Assembly: GCA_016784735.1 (NCBI GenBank)
Contig: JADHUC010000027.1
Coordinates: forward strand, 1 to 52,841
Direction of reading: 5' to 3'
Source: Pirellulaceae bacterium
GTDB taxonomy: Bacteria; Planctomycetota; Planctomycetia; Pirellulales; Pirellulaceae
DNA length: 52,841 nucleotides
The position numbers were made by a program, and so were the translations under genes. Below are positions 36,601 to 44,629 of the stretch, piece after piece. The notes below the pieces were generated by a model that was not told the DNA's origin, made no database searches, and was given only the letters and a program-made list of their open reading frames with translations. Every line of letters begins with the position of its first letter. Position 1 is the first letter of the stretch.

Positions 36601-37135
36601 AAACGCAGCCCACCGCCATACCGACGACCGTGGCGATCACGGTGGTCAAACCAACCAGACCGTTGGCGGACGAGAGTTTCTCCGGTCTCAGCATTTCGGG
36701 GATACTCCCCAGTTTCGACGGGGAAAACAGGGCGCTCTGCATTCCCATTAAGGCCACGACCGCAAACAGGAACCACAGATTCCCGATCATGACCGCGACG
36801 ATTCCCAAGGCCATGATGGCGATTTCGGCGACCTTGCAGCGGACGATCACCGAACGTTTGCTGAACCGGTCGGCCAAGAATCCGGCATGCGCAGCTAGCA
36901 GGAGATAGGGCAAGACAAAACAAGCCGTACCACCAGCCAAGACAAAACTCTCTTCGCCGCCCCTCTCCTTCAGCATCTGCTTGCCCACGCCGATCACCAG
37001 CCAGCGGAAAGCGTTGTCGTTCATGGCGGTCAGCAGTTGCGTGAACAGCAGCCCCAGGAAGCTCGCAGACGCCAAACCGCCTTGGACGGCCTTGCCTTTT
37101 TCCGCCAGAACTGCTTCTGAAGAGGAGTCGGTCAT
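33614..37135 (-). CDS. aas: LplT-PlsC-Aas fusion: lysophospholipid transporter, acyltransferase, acyl-ACP synthetase
   Basis: The 1173-aa protein joins three activities for phospholipid repair. Residues about 1-440 are an MFS permease like LplT, flipping lysophospholipids inward. Residues about 455-640 are a PlsC-type acyltransferase with NHVSWLD (HX4D) and FPEGRMT. Residues about 660-1173 are an AMP-forming ligase with the nucleotide loop FTSGSTGQPKG (about 810), EGYGTTELSPLV (about 955) and GRQSRFSKIGGE (about 1057). Together they would re-acylate lysophosphatidylethanolamine with fatty acid activated on ACP. In E. coli LplT and Aas are separate adjacent proteins. The start has only a weak ribosome site. 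All motifs are intact. Confidence 0.9.
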   Translation of the reverse strand: MTDSSSEAVLAEKGKAVQGGLASASFLGLLFTQLLTAMNDNAFRWLVIGVGKQMLKERGGEESFVLAGGTACFVLPYLLLAAHAGFLADRFSKRSVIVRCKVAEIAIMALGIVAVMIGNLWFLFAVVALMGMQSALFSPSKLGSIPEMLRPEKLSSANGLVGLTTVIATVVGMAVGCVLADLVRVDFARGVVVSAVVLIGVAVVGWAFSLMIARLAAANPARAFPWNAATQVIRDLRTLAFSRPLLRVAFGLMFFWSVGSLAQQNIDQFAFDNGATKQVEIVPLLLSLVAGVGLGSVLAGIWSGGRVELGILPLGAGGVALSAMLLFTVPGDLIDTAASMTPSYVFAGVLLFALGVSAGLFNVPLAAYMQHRSPPESRGSVLAASNFLTFFGILLTAVLFLGLRAPLRGGEPLFTSRQIFLLSGLFTIPVFIYIVWLIPQASIRFVVWLASKTVYRIRVDGHDNLPERGGALLVANHVSWLDGILMLLTSSRPVRVVAFAGHLQNKWVKRLARLFGVIMIRPRPKAIVAALQTARQALQNGELVCIFPEGRMTRTGQLQTFKPGLMKILEGAEVPVVPVYLDELWGSIFSFERGRFFWKRPKKWPYPISIHFGRPVVDPDDVHQVRRAVQNLGATAVAKRTERMTGLAQSFVRTCKKRKRGSKIADSTGNELTGGGLLMRSMILRRLLLRHVLADDERFVGLLLPPSVGGVVANMAVTLDRRVPVNLNYTVTSEVINDCITQAGIKHVVTSRKFMEKVKLEPDAKIVYLEDFRNKPTLGDKLNGVLGAYLMPAGLLERFLGLRQAQADDLATVIFTSGSTGQPKGVMLTEANIGSNVDAIEQVISLTRNDVVVGILPFFHSFGFTVTLWTVMMIDVKGAYHFSPLDAKQIGKLCKNHGGTVLLVTPTFLRTYTRRCDKEELESLDVVVAGAEKLPKEVSDAFEKKFGVRPMEGYGTTELSPLVSVNIPPSRSQDDSHADSREGSVGRPIPGVSAKITDLDSGEELGAGQTGMLWIKGPNVMKGYFGRDDLTAEVIKDGWYMTGDVGLVDEDGFIHITGRQSRFSKIGGEMVPHIKIEELLATAIGPSDDGSLRVAVTAVGDEKKGERLIVLHTAIDKTPAELRKALADEGLPNIYIPSESSFHQVDEVPVLGTGKLDLRGIKQVAVDTFGQDS

Positions 37136-37299
37136 CGAGCACCGTCGTTAGAGTCTCAGTTCGTACGGTGAACGCATGTTTCTGGGGTGGGCCCCTCGGC
37201 GTCATGTAAGAAAAAGAAACTAACCTTGCCCCAGCCAACGAGTTCCGGTTACAGTTTTCGTCGACGAACAAACCTACGTCAAGTTCAGGAGCGGCAATC

Positions 37300-37605
37300 A
37301 TGGGGCGGTTTGGCAGCTTTCTCGTCGGCTTTGTTCTCGGCGGTGCCGCCGTATTTGGCGGTCTGAAGTACCATGTCGTGTATGCCGACAATGGGGTGCA
37401 TTTTGTTCCCAAAATATACGCCAATTTCGACGAAATCTACGTCGACATCCGCGGCTTCGACCTGACGGACTGGGGCGAGCACAAGTCCCTGGCTGCGGCG
37501 CTGGTCAAGGCCGACAAAGCCGATTTGCTCGAAGAATCCGCCGCAAACCAGGTACGCGAATCAGTCGACAGCCTCTTGGAGGGCCTCACCACCGGCGATC
37601 AATGA
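37300..37605 (+). CDS. Small membrane-anchored protein, unknown
   Basis: The 101-aa product begins with a Gly-rich hydrophobic segment (about residues 5-21), probably a membrane anchor or uncleaved signal, followed by a soluble part with FVPKIYANFDEIYVDIRGFD and a helical acidic tail. I do not recognise the family. It starts 164 bp upstream of, and divergent from, the lipid-acylation fusion. CAGGAGCGG lies about 10 bases before the ATG. Confidence 0.75.
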   Translation: MGRFGSFLVGFVLGGAAVFGGLKYHVVYADNGVHFVPKIYANFDEIYVDIRGFDLTDWGEHKSLAAALVKADKADLLEESAANQVRESVDSLLEGLTTGDQ

Positions 37606-37766
37606 GCGAACGTGATCGCGGAGCCGCACCTCAGGCATTTCTGTAACATCCGTCAAATTCCGCCTCTTCGGTTGGTCTAATGTGACCTTTTCCTCGGATT
37701 CTAAAGCGGTCCGATCCAGACGTTCGATACTCGGACATGACGAGTAGCTGATTGTCTGGAGTTGCC

Positions 37767-38069
37767 ATGATGGACTTGAACCGAAACCAATTCATGCTGA
37801 TCGGTTTGGTTCTGCTGCTGCTGGGTGCCCAGTTGCGCCTGATAGATACGTTCGTGCTAAACGAACGCAGCACGCGTTTTCTTTCCCAGCAGAAGGCGAA
37901 AGTCGAGCAGCCGAATGTTTGGACATTCCCCGCGTCCCTAACCGCAAAAGCGCCCCTACCAATGATCCAGCGCAAGAAGATCAGCCCCCCGCGCTGGCTA
38001 GGATTGACGCTCATCTCGCTGGGCGCCGTGCTCGTGCTTCACAGCTTGGCGATGAGAAAGCCGGGTTAG
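37767..38069 (+). CDS. Small two-helix membrane protein, unknown
   Basis: The 100-aa product has two hydrophobic segments (about residues 9-28 and 75-92) separated by a basic, extended region that includes SQQKAKVEQPNVW. The start is one of two adjacent ATGs (37767, 37770), with GGAG just upstream; a more upstream ATG at 37752 is open but lacks this site. The two termini would lie on the same side of the membrane. No family is recognised. It converges on the chelatase gene, with 13 bp between stops. Confidence 0.7.
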   Translation: MMDLNRNQFMLIGLVLLLLGAQLRLIDTFVLNERSTRFLSQQKAKVEQPNVWTFPASLTAKAPLPMIQRKKISPPRWLGLTLISLGAVLVLHSLAMRKPG

Positions 38070-38082
38070 CTTGGTTGGAGTT

Positions 38083-38496
38083 CTACTTTGCCGGCAAGTC
38101 TTCGGGAGCTTTTTCGAGACGGTCTCTGATGCGCTGATGCATGATCTCGACCATCAGTGGATGAATGCCCAGCGGCTCGGTCACCACAAACGGTACGTCT
38201 GCATGCTGCCGGGAAGCTTCGGCCGCGAGTGCAGGAACGTCTTCTTCGCTATGCCGGCCGGGCAGCAGAAAATACGGGTGGATTACCAGCAGCTTCGCGC
38301 CACGGCGCACGCAACGCTCGAAAGCAGTCGATATCGACGGTTCGACCAGATCCATATGCGCCGGTTCGACGATCGCGTACTGGTCTTGCTGCTCGAACGC
38401 GGCAACAACCTCCAGCAGCATGCGATTGCTTTGCTCGCGCCGCGATCCATGATCGACCACGATGATGCCAATCTCGTCTGGTGCAGGAATCTGCAA
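38083..38496 (-). CDS. Single-domain CbiX-like chelatase
   Basis: The 137-aa product matches the small, single-domain CbiX group that inserts Co2+ (or Fe2+) into sirohydrochlorin. The metal-site histidines appear as VVDHGSRREQSN near the start and HPYFLLPGRHSEEDV in the middle. I place the start at TTG 38496 because AGGAG lies 7 bases upstream and the homology begins at once after it. The frame remains open far upstream into the cysK gene, but that part includes repeat C and does not look like protein. The pathway is siroheme or cobalamin biosynthesis. The upstream gene on the same strand is cysK, and siroheme is the cofactor of sulfite reductase, which gives a sulfur-assimilation link. Confidence 0.75.
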   Translation of the reverse strand: MQIPAPDEIGIIVVDHGSRREQSNRMLLEVVAAFEQQDQYAIVEPAHMDLVEPSISTAFERCVRRGAKLLVIHPYFLLPGRHSEEDVPALAAEASRQHADVPFVVTEPLGIHPLMVEIMHQRIRDRLEKAPEDLPAK

Positions 38497-38523
38497 TGCT
38501 CGCTCCTGTCGGTTCCCGCCATT

Positions 38524-38550
38524 GGGCCGGTCAGGAGACCGGCCCACAAC
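38524..38550. repeat. Repeat family C, single copy
   Basis: GGGCCGGTCAGGAGACCGGCC followed by CACAAC is a near-perfect palindrome (GGGCCGGTC/T arms) like those at 8423-8465 and 46517-46651. It lies between the cysK stop and the chelatase start on the same strand. Confidence 0.8.
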
Positions 38551-38630
38551 ACTGAACGGCTTCGCGCGACCCTGACATCCGAAGCCCCACACCTGACACC
38601 CGAAACCCGACACCCAATCCCCCCACGACC

Positions 38631-39572
38631 CTACGTCGCCAGCCCGCCGAACAAAGGCGTCGACAAGTACCGCTCGCCCAAACTGGCCATGATCGTCACG
38701 ATTCGCTTGCCCTTGAATTCGGGTCGGGCAGCCACTTGGGCAGCGGCCCACATATTGGCACCGCTGCTAATACCGGCCACGATGCCTTCGTACGTGGCGA
38801 GCTGCTTTCCCCATTCGAAGGCGTCTTCGTCGTCCACCTGAACCACTTCGTCGACCAGCGCTGTGTCCAAGTTTTTCGGCATGAATCCCGCGCCGATCCC
38901 TTGAATCCGGTGTTTGCCCGGCTGTCCACCGCTGATTACCGGCGAGTTCTTCGGCTCGACGGCGATCACCTTGAAGTCCGGATTTTGGGATTTTATGTAC
39001 CGGGCTATCCCGGTAATCGTGCCACCAGTTCCCACGCCGGCCACAATGGCAGCAATGTCTCCGCCCGTGTCTTCCCAGATCTCTGGCCCTGTGGTGGCCT
39101 CGTGGATATCCGGGTTGGCCGGGTTTTCGAATTGCTGCGGCATCCAGGCGTCGCTGTCCCGGTCCAGCAATTCGTGTGCCTTGTTAATGGCCCCTTTCAT
39201 GCCCTCGGCCGCCGGCGTCAGAACCAGGTGCGCGCCCATGGCCCGCAGCAGAGTACGCCGTTCGACCGACATCGATTCGGGCATGGTCAGCGTCAGCTTA
39301 TATCCCTTGGCTGCGCAGACAAAGGCCAAGGCGATACCCGTGTTGCCGCTGGTCGGCTCGACGATGTGCGTTTCAGGATTGATATGTCCGTCACGCTCGC
39401 CAGCCTCGACCATCGAGACGCCGATTCGATCCTTGACGCTATTCAGCGGCTGGAAGAACTCACACTTGGCGAACACGGTGGCATGTTCTTCGGGAACCAA
39501 GCGGTTGATCCGAACCATCGGCGTATCGCCAATAGCCTGAGCCGCGTTGCTGTAGGTTTTTCCGCGTGGCAT
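38631..39572 (-). CDS. cysK: Cysteine synthase A (O-acetylserine sulfhydrylase)
   Basis: The 313-aa protein has the beta-family PLP fold: Lys47 in NSVKDRIG forms the internal aldimine, PTSGNTG (73-79) binds the substrate carboxylate and GTGGT (181-185) binds the PLP phosphate. Length and motifs match CysK, which makes cysteine from O-acetylserine and sulfide in the cytoplasm. The ATG has only a weak ribosome site. No cysE is present. Cystathionine beta-synthase is a related alternative, but there is no extra C-terminal domain. Confidence 0.93.
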   Translation of the reverse strand: MPRGKTYSNAAQAIGDTPMVRINRLVPEEHATVFAKCEFFQPLNSVKDRIGVSMVEAGERDGHINPETHIVEPTSGNTGIALAFVCAAKGYKLTLTMPESMSVERRTLLRAMGAHLVLTPAAEGMKGAINKAHELLDRDSDAWMPQQFENPANPDIHEATTGPEIWEDTGGDIAAIVAGVGTGGTITGIARYIKSQNPDFKVIAVEPKNSPVISGGQPGKHRIQGIGAGFMPKNLDTALVDEVVQVDDEDAFEWGKQLATYEGIVAGISSGANMWAAAQVAARPEFKGKRIVTIMASLGERYLSTPLFGGLAT

Positions 39573-39660
39573 GGTCTTCTACCCGTACGAAGTCAAAGAG
39601 AAGAGAAACAAGTAAGTTAGAAGTTAGTGGTTCTCCGCGAGTAAGGCAAGCTTGCTAAGG

Positions 39661-39840
39661 CTTGATCGTAATCTTTCGGACTGTTGCCAGTTGTCAATTC
39701 TCGTTCCCAAGCTCCGGCTTGGGAACGCGCGTTTTGGAAGCTCCAGCTTCCTCGGGCGCGAAGCAGAGCTTCGGGGAAGCCGGTTCCCAAGCCGGAGCTT
39801 GGGAACCAGGAAGCTGGCATTTCGCAAGATTACGATCAAG
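39661..39840. mobile_element. MITE-like composite palindrome (family E)
   Basis: Exact 15-bp terminal inverted repeats, CTTGATCGTAATCTT at 39661-39675 and its complement at 39826-39840, bound 180 bp. Inside are two further palindromes built on GTTCCCAAGC...GCTTGGGAAC (39703-39726 and 39782-39807). There is no coding capacity. The element fills much of the 399-bp space between the divergent cysK and lysS; the rest of that space shows no gene. Confidence 0.85.
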
Positions 39841-39971
39841 GCCAGCTTGCTCTGCCCGTTTCTTCTGCTGTTTGGCTAAACTCTCTATTTTGTGACGTTC
39901 TGACATTGACCCCTGTAGGGCTTTCAATAGAATGTTCCGATTCTCCAGACACCCAGAATTACGTGGCACAC

Positions 39972-41558
39972 ATGTCCTCAGACAAAGCGAAGAACCCAGC
40001 ACAGGATAGCCCAGGGATGCACGAAGCGTCCCGTCGTGAGAAGCTGCGCAAGATTGCGGATATGGGCATCGATCCGTGGGGAGGGCGATTCGACGACCGT
40101 TCCTATGTTGGCGACATCCGGGCCCGTGCCGGCGAAGTGAAGCTGAAGACCGAAAGCGGCGAGTTCATCGACTTGCCGGACTTGGACGGCGAAGGCGATT
40201 TCGATTTCCGCGCGTGGCTGGCCGAGCAGGGGCCGGCCGAGATGGTCGGGCCCAAGGTACGGGCGGCCGGCCGAATCATGTTACAGCGCAAGAAGGGCAA
40301 GCTCCGCTTCGTCGATATCCAGGACTGGACGGGCAAGATCCAGTTGTTCATCGGCAAGAAACAGGTCGGCGACGCGGAGTTCGACTTGGCTGGCCAGTTC
40401 GATTTGGGTGACATCGTCGGTGTCGACGGACAACTTCGCCGAACCATGACCGGCGAACTGACGATCTTTGCCGAGAAGCTGCATTTCCTGTGCAAGGCGA
40501 TCGAGCCGCCGCCCGAGAAGCACCACGGGCTGCAGGACGTCGAACTTAGGCAGAGGATGCGTTATCTGGACTTGATGTATACGGACGGCGCCACCGAGCG
40601 ATTCCTGAACCGCACGAAAATCGTCCAGTCAATCCGGCAAACGTTGGCCAACGACGGGTTTTGCGAAGTCGAAGGCCCAACGCTGCACTCCATCGCCGGC
40701 GGGGCCGCCGCGCGACCGTTTGTCACGCACCACAACACACTCGATCTCGATCTGTTCTTGCGAATCGCTTTGGAGTTGCACCTGAAACGCCTTTTGGTGG
40801 GTGGCATCGAGCGCGTCTACGAACTCGGGCGCGTCTACCGCAACGAAGGGATCAGCCCCAAGCACAATCCCGAATTCACCATGCTGGAGGTGTATCAGGC
40901 GTTCGGCAATTACGAGACCATGATGGACCTGACCGAGCGGGTCATTGTGGACGCGATCGAGGCGATCGGCGGCCAGTACCAGTTGCCCTACGGTGACGGC
41001 CAGATCGACTTTACGCCGCCGTTCGCCAGAAAGACCTACGACGAGTTAATCCAGGAACATACCGGACTGGCACCAGACGACACCGAGGCCATCGCGGCCT
41101 ATGCGAAGGAACTCGGCCTGGAAACCTCCAATCGCCATCCGGACGTTTTGAAGAACGAGGTGTTCGAAGAGAAGGTCGAAGATGCGCTGAGCGGCCCAGT
41201 CTTTGTGATCGACTACCCGGCCAGCATCTGTCCGTTGACGAAACGGAAGAAGGATAATCCGAACATCGCCGAACGGTTCGAACTGTTCATCCATGGCATG
41301 GAAATCGCCAATGCCTACACCGAGCTGAACGACCCGGACCTGCAGGAGAAGCTGTTTCGGACTCAATTGGACGGACTGCCCGAAGAGGATTCGATGGCCA
41401 AGATGGACCATGATTTCGTTCGGGCGTTACGCCACGGGATGCCTCCAGCCGGCGGCCTGGGTATCGGCATCGACCGGCTGGTTATGCTACTGACGAATTC
41501 ACCCACGATTCGCGATGTGATACTGTTCCCGTTGCTGAGACCGGAGTCGAAACCGTAG
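39972..41558 (+). CDS. lysS: Lysyl-tRNA synthetase, class II
   Basis: The 528-aa protein has an N-terminal OB-fold anticodon-binding domain (about residues 60-190) and a class II catalytic core. Motif 2 is RVYRNEGISPKHNPEFTMLE, diagnostic for lysyl enzymes, and motif 3 is GLGIGIDRLVMLLT near the end. It charges tRNA-Lys. The frame stays open 96 codons upstream, through the palindromic element, but ATG 39972 (MSSDKAKN) fits the family start. The TAG stop is contributed by palindrome B copy 2. The Lol-type permease follows. Confidence 0.96.
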   Translation: MSSDKAKNPAQDSPGMHEASRREKLRKIADMGIDPWGGRFDDRSYVGDIRARAGEVKLKTESGEFIDLPDLDGEGDFDFRAWLAEQGPAEMVGPKVRAAGRIMLQRKKGKLRFVDIQDWTGKIQLFIGKKQVGDAEFDLAGQFDLGDIVGVDGQLRRTMTGELTIFAEKLHFLCKAIEPPPEKHHGLQDVELRQRMRYLDLMYTDGATERFLNRTKIVQSIRQTLANDGFCEVEGPTLHSIAGGAAARPFVTHHNTLDLDLFLRIALELHLKRLLVGGIERVYELGRVYRNEGISPKHNPEFTMLEVYQAFGNYETMMDLTERVIVDAIEAIGGQYQLPYGDGQIDFTPPFARKTYDELIQEHTGLAPDDTEAIAAYAKELGLETSNRHPDVLKNEVFEEKVEDALSGPVFVIDYPASICPLTKRKKDNPNIAERFELFIHGMEIANAYTELNDPDLQEKLFRTQLDGLPEEDSMAKMDHDFVRALRHGMPPAGGLGIGIDRLVMLLTNSPTIRDVILFPLLRPESKP

Positions 41559-41614
41559 CGGAATTCGCAAGAATTCCGATGGCTGCGCCGCCTGAATTCT
41601 GCGAATTCAGCTAC
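41555..41614. repeat. Palindromic repeat family B, copy 2
   Basis: The left arm GTAGCGGAATTCGCAAGAAT begins at 41555. The right arm ends at 41614 and is complementary apart from one indel and a few mismatches. The TAG at 41556-41558 is the lysS stop codon, as in copy 1 at 27119-27182. Confidence 0.9.
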
Positions 41615-41680
41615 GACGTGCCACAACGAGACGGGCCGGACGCCTGTCGCCACAAACACAAAGTTGCCAAAGGATTGGCC

Positions 41681-43246
41681 ATGTACAAACTGCTTCTCTC
41701 CTGGCGGTATCTCCGCACGCGCTACATTGCTCTGGCCTCGATCATCAGCGTGACGCTGGGTGTGGCAACACTGATCGTTGTCAACAGCGTGATGGCCGGC
41801 TTCACGACGGAGATGCATAAGCGGCTGCACGCCATCCTTTCGGACATCGTCTTCGAAAGCCACAGCCTTGGCGGCTTGCCGGATCCCGATTGGCACAAAG
41901 AGGAAATTCGGAAAGTCGTGGGCGACGACTTGGCTGGCATGACGGCCACCGTCCAAGTGCCGGCCATGCTCAGTTTCCAGGTGCGCGGCGAGTGGATCAC
42001 GCGACAGGTCAATTTGATCGGCATCGACGAGGAGACCTATGCCCACGTAGGAGATTTCAGCAAGTACCTGATGCACCCGGAGAACCGCCAAAAGATGGGC
42101 TTCCTGCTTCGCGAAGACGGCTACGACGAACGGTTGCCCGAGTCGGGTTGGAAGTACCGCCGGCTTCGGGTTTCTTACGAGCGTGCCTTCGAAGAGCAAA
42201 TGCAGCAGATCCGGGAGGCCGAAGCGGCGGGCAATTCCGACAGCGAAGTCGCAGCCGGACCGGCAGGTCCTCCGAGCGATCCGAACGGTTCGTTGCCTGG
42301 CGATCCGTATGGTTCGATCCCGAGTGAAGTCGATGAGAGTCAACTGTTCGACGAGGCCAAGGAACAATTCACGGGCGTCATCCTCGGTGTGATGGTCGCC
42401 AGTGTGCGGCATCGCGACCCGGATGACAAAGTGCGTGACTATTTCCTCTGCCGGCCCGGCGACAACGTGAACCTCACCTTCCCCTCGGCTCCGCCGCCGG
42501 GGGAAGCTCCGACCGCCAAGAGCGCCAAGTTCACCGTGGTCGATCTGTACGAAAGCAAGATGAGCGAATACGACAGCACATTTGCCTTCGTGCCCTTGGG
42601 GGCGCTGCAAGATTTGCGGGGCATGATCGAACCGACGACCGGAGTCCGCAGCGTGACTGCGATCCAAATCCGGCTGAAACCGGGTGCCGACCTGAATGCC
42701 GTGCGCGATAAGTTGATCAAACGTTTTCCAGCCGATCAATACGCCTATCGCGTCCAGACGTGGATGGATATGCAGGGCCCGCTGCTGGCCGCGGTCAGCA
42801 TGGAAACCACGATCTTGAACATCCTGTTGTTCCTGATCATCGCAGTCGCCGGTTTCGGCATCTTGGCTACCTTCTTCATGATCGTCGTCGAGAAGACCCG
42901 CGACATCGGGGTCTTGAAAGCGTTGGGAGCGCCCAGCGGTGGTGTGATGAGCATTTTCCTCAGCTACGGCTTCTCGCTCGGCACCGTCGGGTCCGGCGTT
43001 GGAATGGTTCTGGGGCTTCTGTTTGTCATCTACATCAACGAAATTGCGGACGGTGTCGAATGGCTGACCGGCCGCGAAGTGTTCGATCAGACCGTGTACT
43101 ACTTCCAGGAAATTCCAGCCATCATCGAACCCGTGACGGTTGCCTTCGTAGTAGCCGGCGCCGTTCTGATTGCAGTGATGGCCAGCGTGCTGCCGGCCAT
43201 GCGAGCCGCAAAGCTTCATCCGGTAGAGGCGTTGCGGTACGAGTAG
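41681..43246 (+). CDS. LolC/LolE-type ABC transporter permease
   Basis: The 521-aa protein has a first helix (about residues 15-38), a large extracytoplasmic domain and three C-terminal helices, the MacB/LolCE layout. The C-terminal FtsX-like block includes EKTRDIGVLKALGAPSGGV and ends AAKLHPVEALRYE. In the Lol system such proteins extract lipoproteins from the inner membrane; macrolide-export-type roles are the alternative. A Pro/Gly/Ser-rich stretch at about residues 190-220 interrupts the periplasmic domain. ATG 41681 has AAAGG upstream. The ATPase partner is 335 bp downstream, beyond a palindromic insertion. Confidence 0.9.
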   Translation: MYKLLLSWRYLRTRYIALASIISVTLGVATLIVVNSVMAGFTTEMHKRLHAILSDIVFESHSLGGLPDPDWHKEEIRKVVGDDLAGMTATVQVPAMLSFQVRGEWITRQVNLIGIDEETYAHVGDFSKYLMHPENRQKMGFLLREDGYDERLPESGWKYRRLRVSYERAFEEQMQQIREAEAAGNSDSEVAAGPAGPPSDPNGSLPGDPYGSIPSEVDESQLFDEAKEQFTGVILGVMVASVRHRDPDDKVRDYFLCRPGDNVNLTFPSAPPPGEAPTAKSAKFTVVDLYESKMSEYDSTFAFVPLGALQDLRGMIEPTTGVRSVTAIQIRLKPGADLNAVRDKLIKRFPADQYAYRVQTWMDMQGPLLAAVSMETTILNILLFLIIAVAGFGILATFFMIVVEKTRDIGVLKALGAPSGGVMSIFLSYGFSLGTVGSGVGMVLGLLFVIYINEIADGVEWLTGREVFDQTVYYFQEIPAIIEPVTVAFVVAGAVLIAVMASVLPAMRAAKLHPVEALRYE

Positions 43247-43275
43247 GCTTGGGTAGGAACTTGGAAAGTCAGCGG

Positions 43276-43471
43276 GCGTGTGCCACTGCTTTCGATTGGA
43301 GGACGTTGTCCATCTGGCAACGCTCGCCACAATCGAAAGCAGTGCCGTTGAGCGTCGAGATGCGTGAACGGCGCGCGTTCGAGTATGGAGGCCGCGTCGG
43401 CGGCACTGCTTTGAACTGTGGTGGGTCCTTTCGCATGGAAAGTCGATCCAGTTCAAAGCAGTGGCACACGC
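43276..43471. mobile_element. MITE-like composite palindrome (family F)
   Basis: The outer 17-bp inverted repeats GCGTGTGCCACTGCTTT (43276-43292) and its exact complement (43455-43471) bound 196 bp. Within, two hairpins share the GGCACTGCTTT core: 43276-43346 (stem CACTGCTTTCGATTG/CAATCGAAAGCAGTG) and 43402-43471 (stem ACTGCTTTGAACTG/CAGTTCAAAGCAGT). It is non-coding and fills most of the 335-bp gap between the Lol-type permease and its ATPase gene; nothing else is seen there. Confidence 0.88.
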
Positions 43472-43581
43472 AGAACGCGGGAAGCATGGGAAAGATTGCC
43501 GGTGAAACCGGGTAAAAGCTCACCACGCCAGATGCGAGGCCAAAGCAACCTTACACCTCTCAAAAGGAAAGACGCCCTTCC

Positions 43582-44421
43582 ATGACAAACGCGACCTATA
43601 CGTCCGGCGTGACGAAAACAGAAAGGGCCGAGGCGCCTCCGTTGCTGGAGAGCTTCCTCGAAGTCGACCAAAAGCCGACAGCCGCGTCAGGACGCAAGAA
43701 GTCGACGGGGGCCGCCAAGTCCGGCAAACCGCTTCTGGCCGCCCGCAAGTTGCTGAAGAACTACCACAAAGGCAATCACGTCATTCCGGTGTTACGAGGC
43801 GTCGATCTGGCCGTCCGGCCCGGCGAGTTCGTGGCTGTCGTGGGGCAGAGCGGGTCCGGCAAGAGTACGTTACTGCACCTGCTGTGTACGCTGGACGGGC
43901 CGGACGCCGGCGAAGTCCACTTCGAAGGCAATCGCATCGACAACTTGCCTTCGCAAGCGCGCGACGTGCTGCGTAACCGATACTTCGGTATGATCTTTCA
44001 GTTCTACCATCTGCTGCCGGAACTGACGGCGTTAGAGAACGTACTCATGCCTCGAATGATCTGCGACGGCGTCTTTCGCTACTGGCGCAACAAGCGCAAG
44101 CACGTCGAGCGTGCCAAAGCTCTCTTGGAAACGGTAGGACTTGCCCATCGCTTGACCCACAAGCCGAGGGAACTGTCCGGCGGTGAAATGCAGCGGGCGG
44201 CCATCGCCCGCTCGTTGATCGCCGATCCGCAAGTGCTGCTGGCCGACGAGCCCACCGGCAATCTGGATCGGCAAACCGGCCACGAGATCATGGAGCTGCT
44301 CCAAACCTTGAACCGCGAGCAGAACCTCACTATAGTCATGGTGACGCACGACCATGCCATCGCCGGTCTTGCCGACCGCACGGTGCGGTTGGTCGAGGGA
44401 CTTGTCGAACGCGTCGCATAA
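43582..44421 (+). CDS. LolD/MacB-type ABC transporter ATPase
   Basis: The 279-aa protein has Walker A GQSGSGKST (88-96), Q-loop FQFYHLLPELTALENV, signature LSGGEMQR, Walker B VLLADEPTG and the switch His in MVTHDHA. This pattern is typical of LolD/MacB-type ATPases that power FtsX-like permeases. The first 50 or so residues are a low-complexity, basic extension not found in the standard family. It pairs with the permease at 41681-43246. A ribosome-site-like AAAGGAAAG lies upstream of the ATG. Confidence 0.92.
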   Translation: MTNATYTSGVTKTERAEAPPLLESFLEVDQKPTAASGRKKSTGAAKSGKPLLAARKLLKNYHKGNHVIPVLRGVDLAVRPGEFVAVVGQSGSGKSTLLHLLCTLDGPDAGEVHFEGNRIDNLPSQARDVLRNRYFGMIFQFYHLLPELTALENVLMPRMICDGVFRYWRNKRKHVERAKALLETVGLAHRLTHKPRELSGGEMQRAAIARSLIADPQVLLADEPTGNLDRQTGHEIMELLQTLNREQNLTIVMVTHDHAIAGLADRTVRLVEGLVERVA

Positions 44422-44629
44422 TGTGATGATTATCAGTTCCGTTTCCGTGCGGCAACGGGAATGATGCCGGCGCTTCACGCTCCGGTTTCATCGCATTAAT
44501 TCTCCTGGCACTAGCAGGATTGCCAATAGCATAACTTGCTGATTCCTGCAGCGTCCGATGGAAGTTGTTTCATTCGCGATCTTACAAGAGGCCCTGTCTC
44601 GAAGTTGCGCACAGAGTGTGGGGACAACT

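Noticed and set aside
39684-39971. A 96-residue N-terminal extension of lysyl-tRNA synthetase
   Set aside because: It would be translated through the palindromic element 39661-39840, and family homology starts after ATG 39972.
41363-43456. A 697-codon open frame on the minus strand
   Set aside because: It is antisense to the lysS 3' end and the Lol-type permease, which have clear family motifs. The antisense product is His/Asp-rich and unlike any protein family.
44422-44629. tRNA or riboswitch in the spacer before the aminotransferase gene
   Set aside because: No cloverleaf, T-loop consensus or recognisable aptamer was found; only short G/C-rich inverted fragments.
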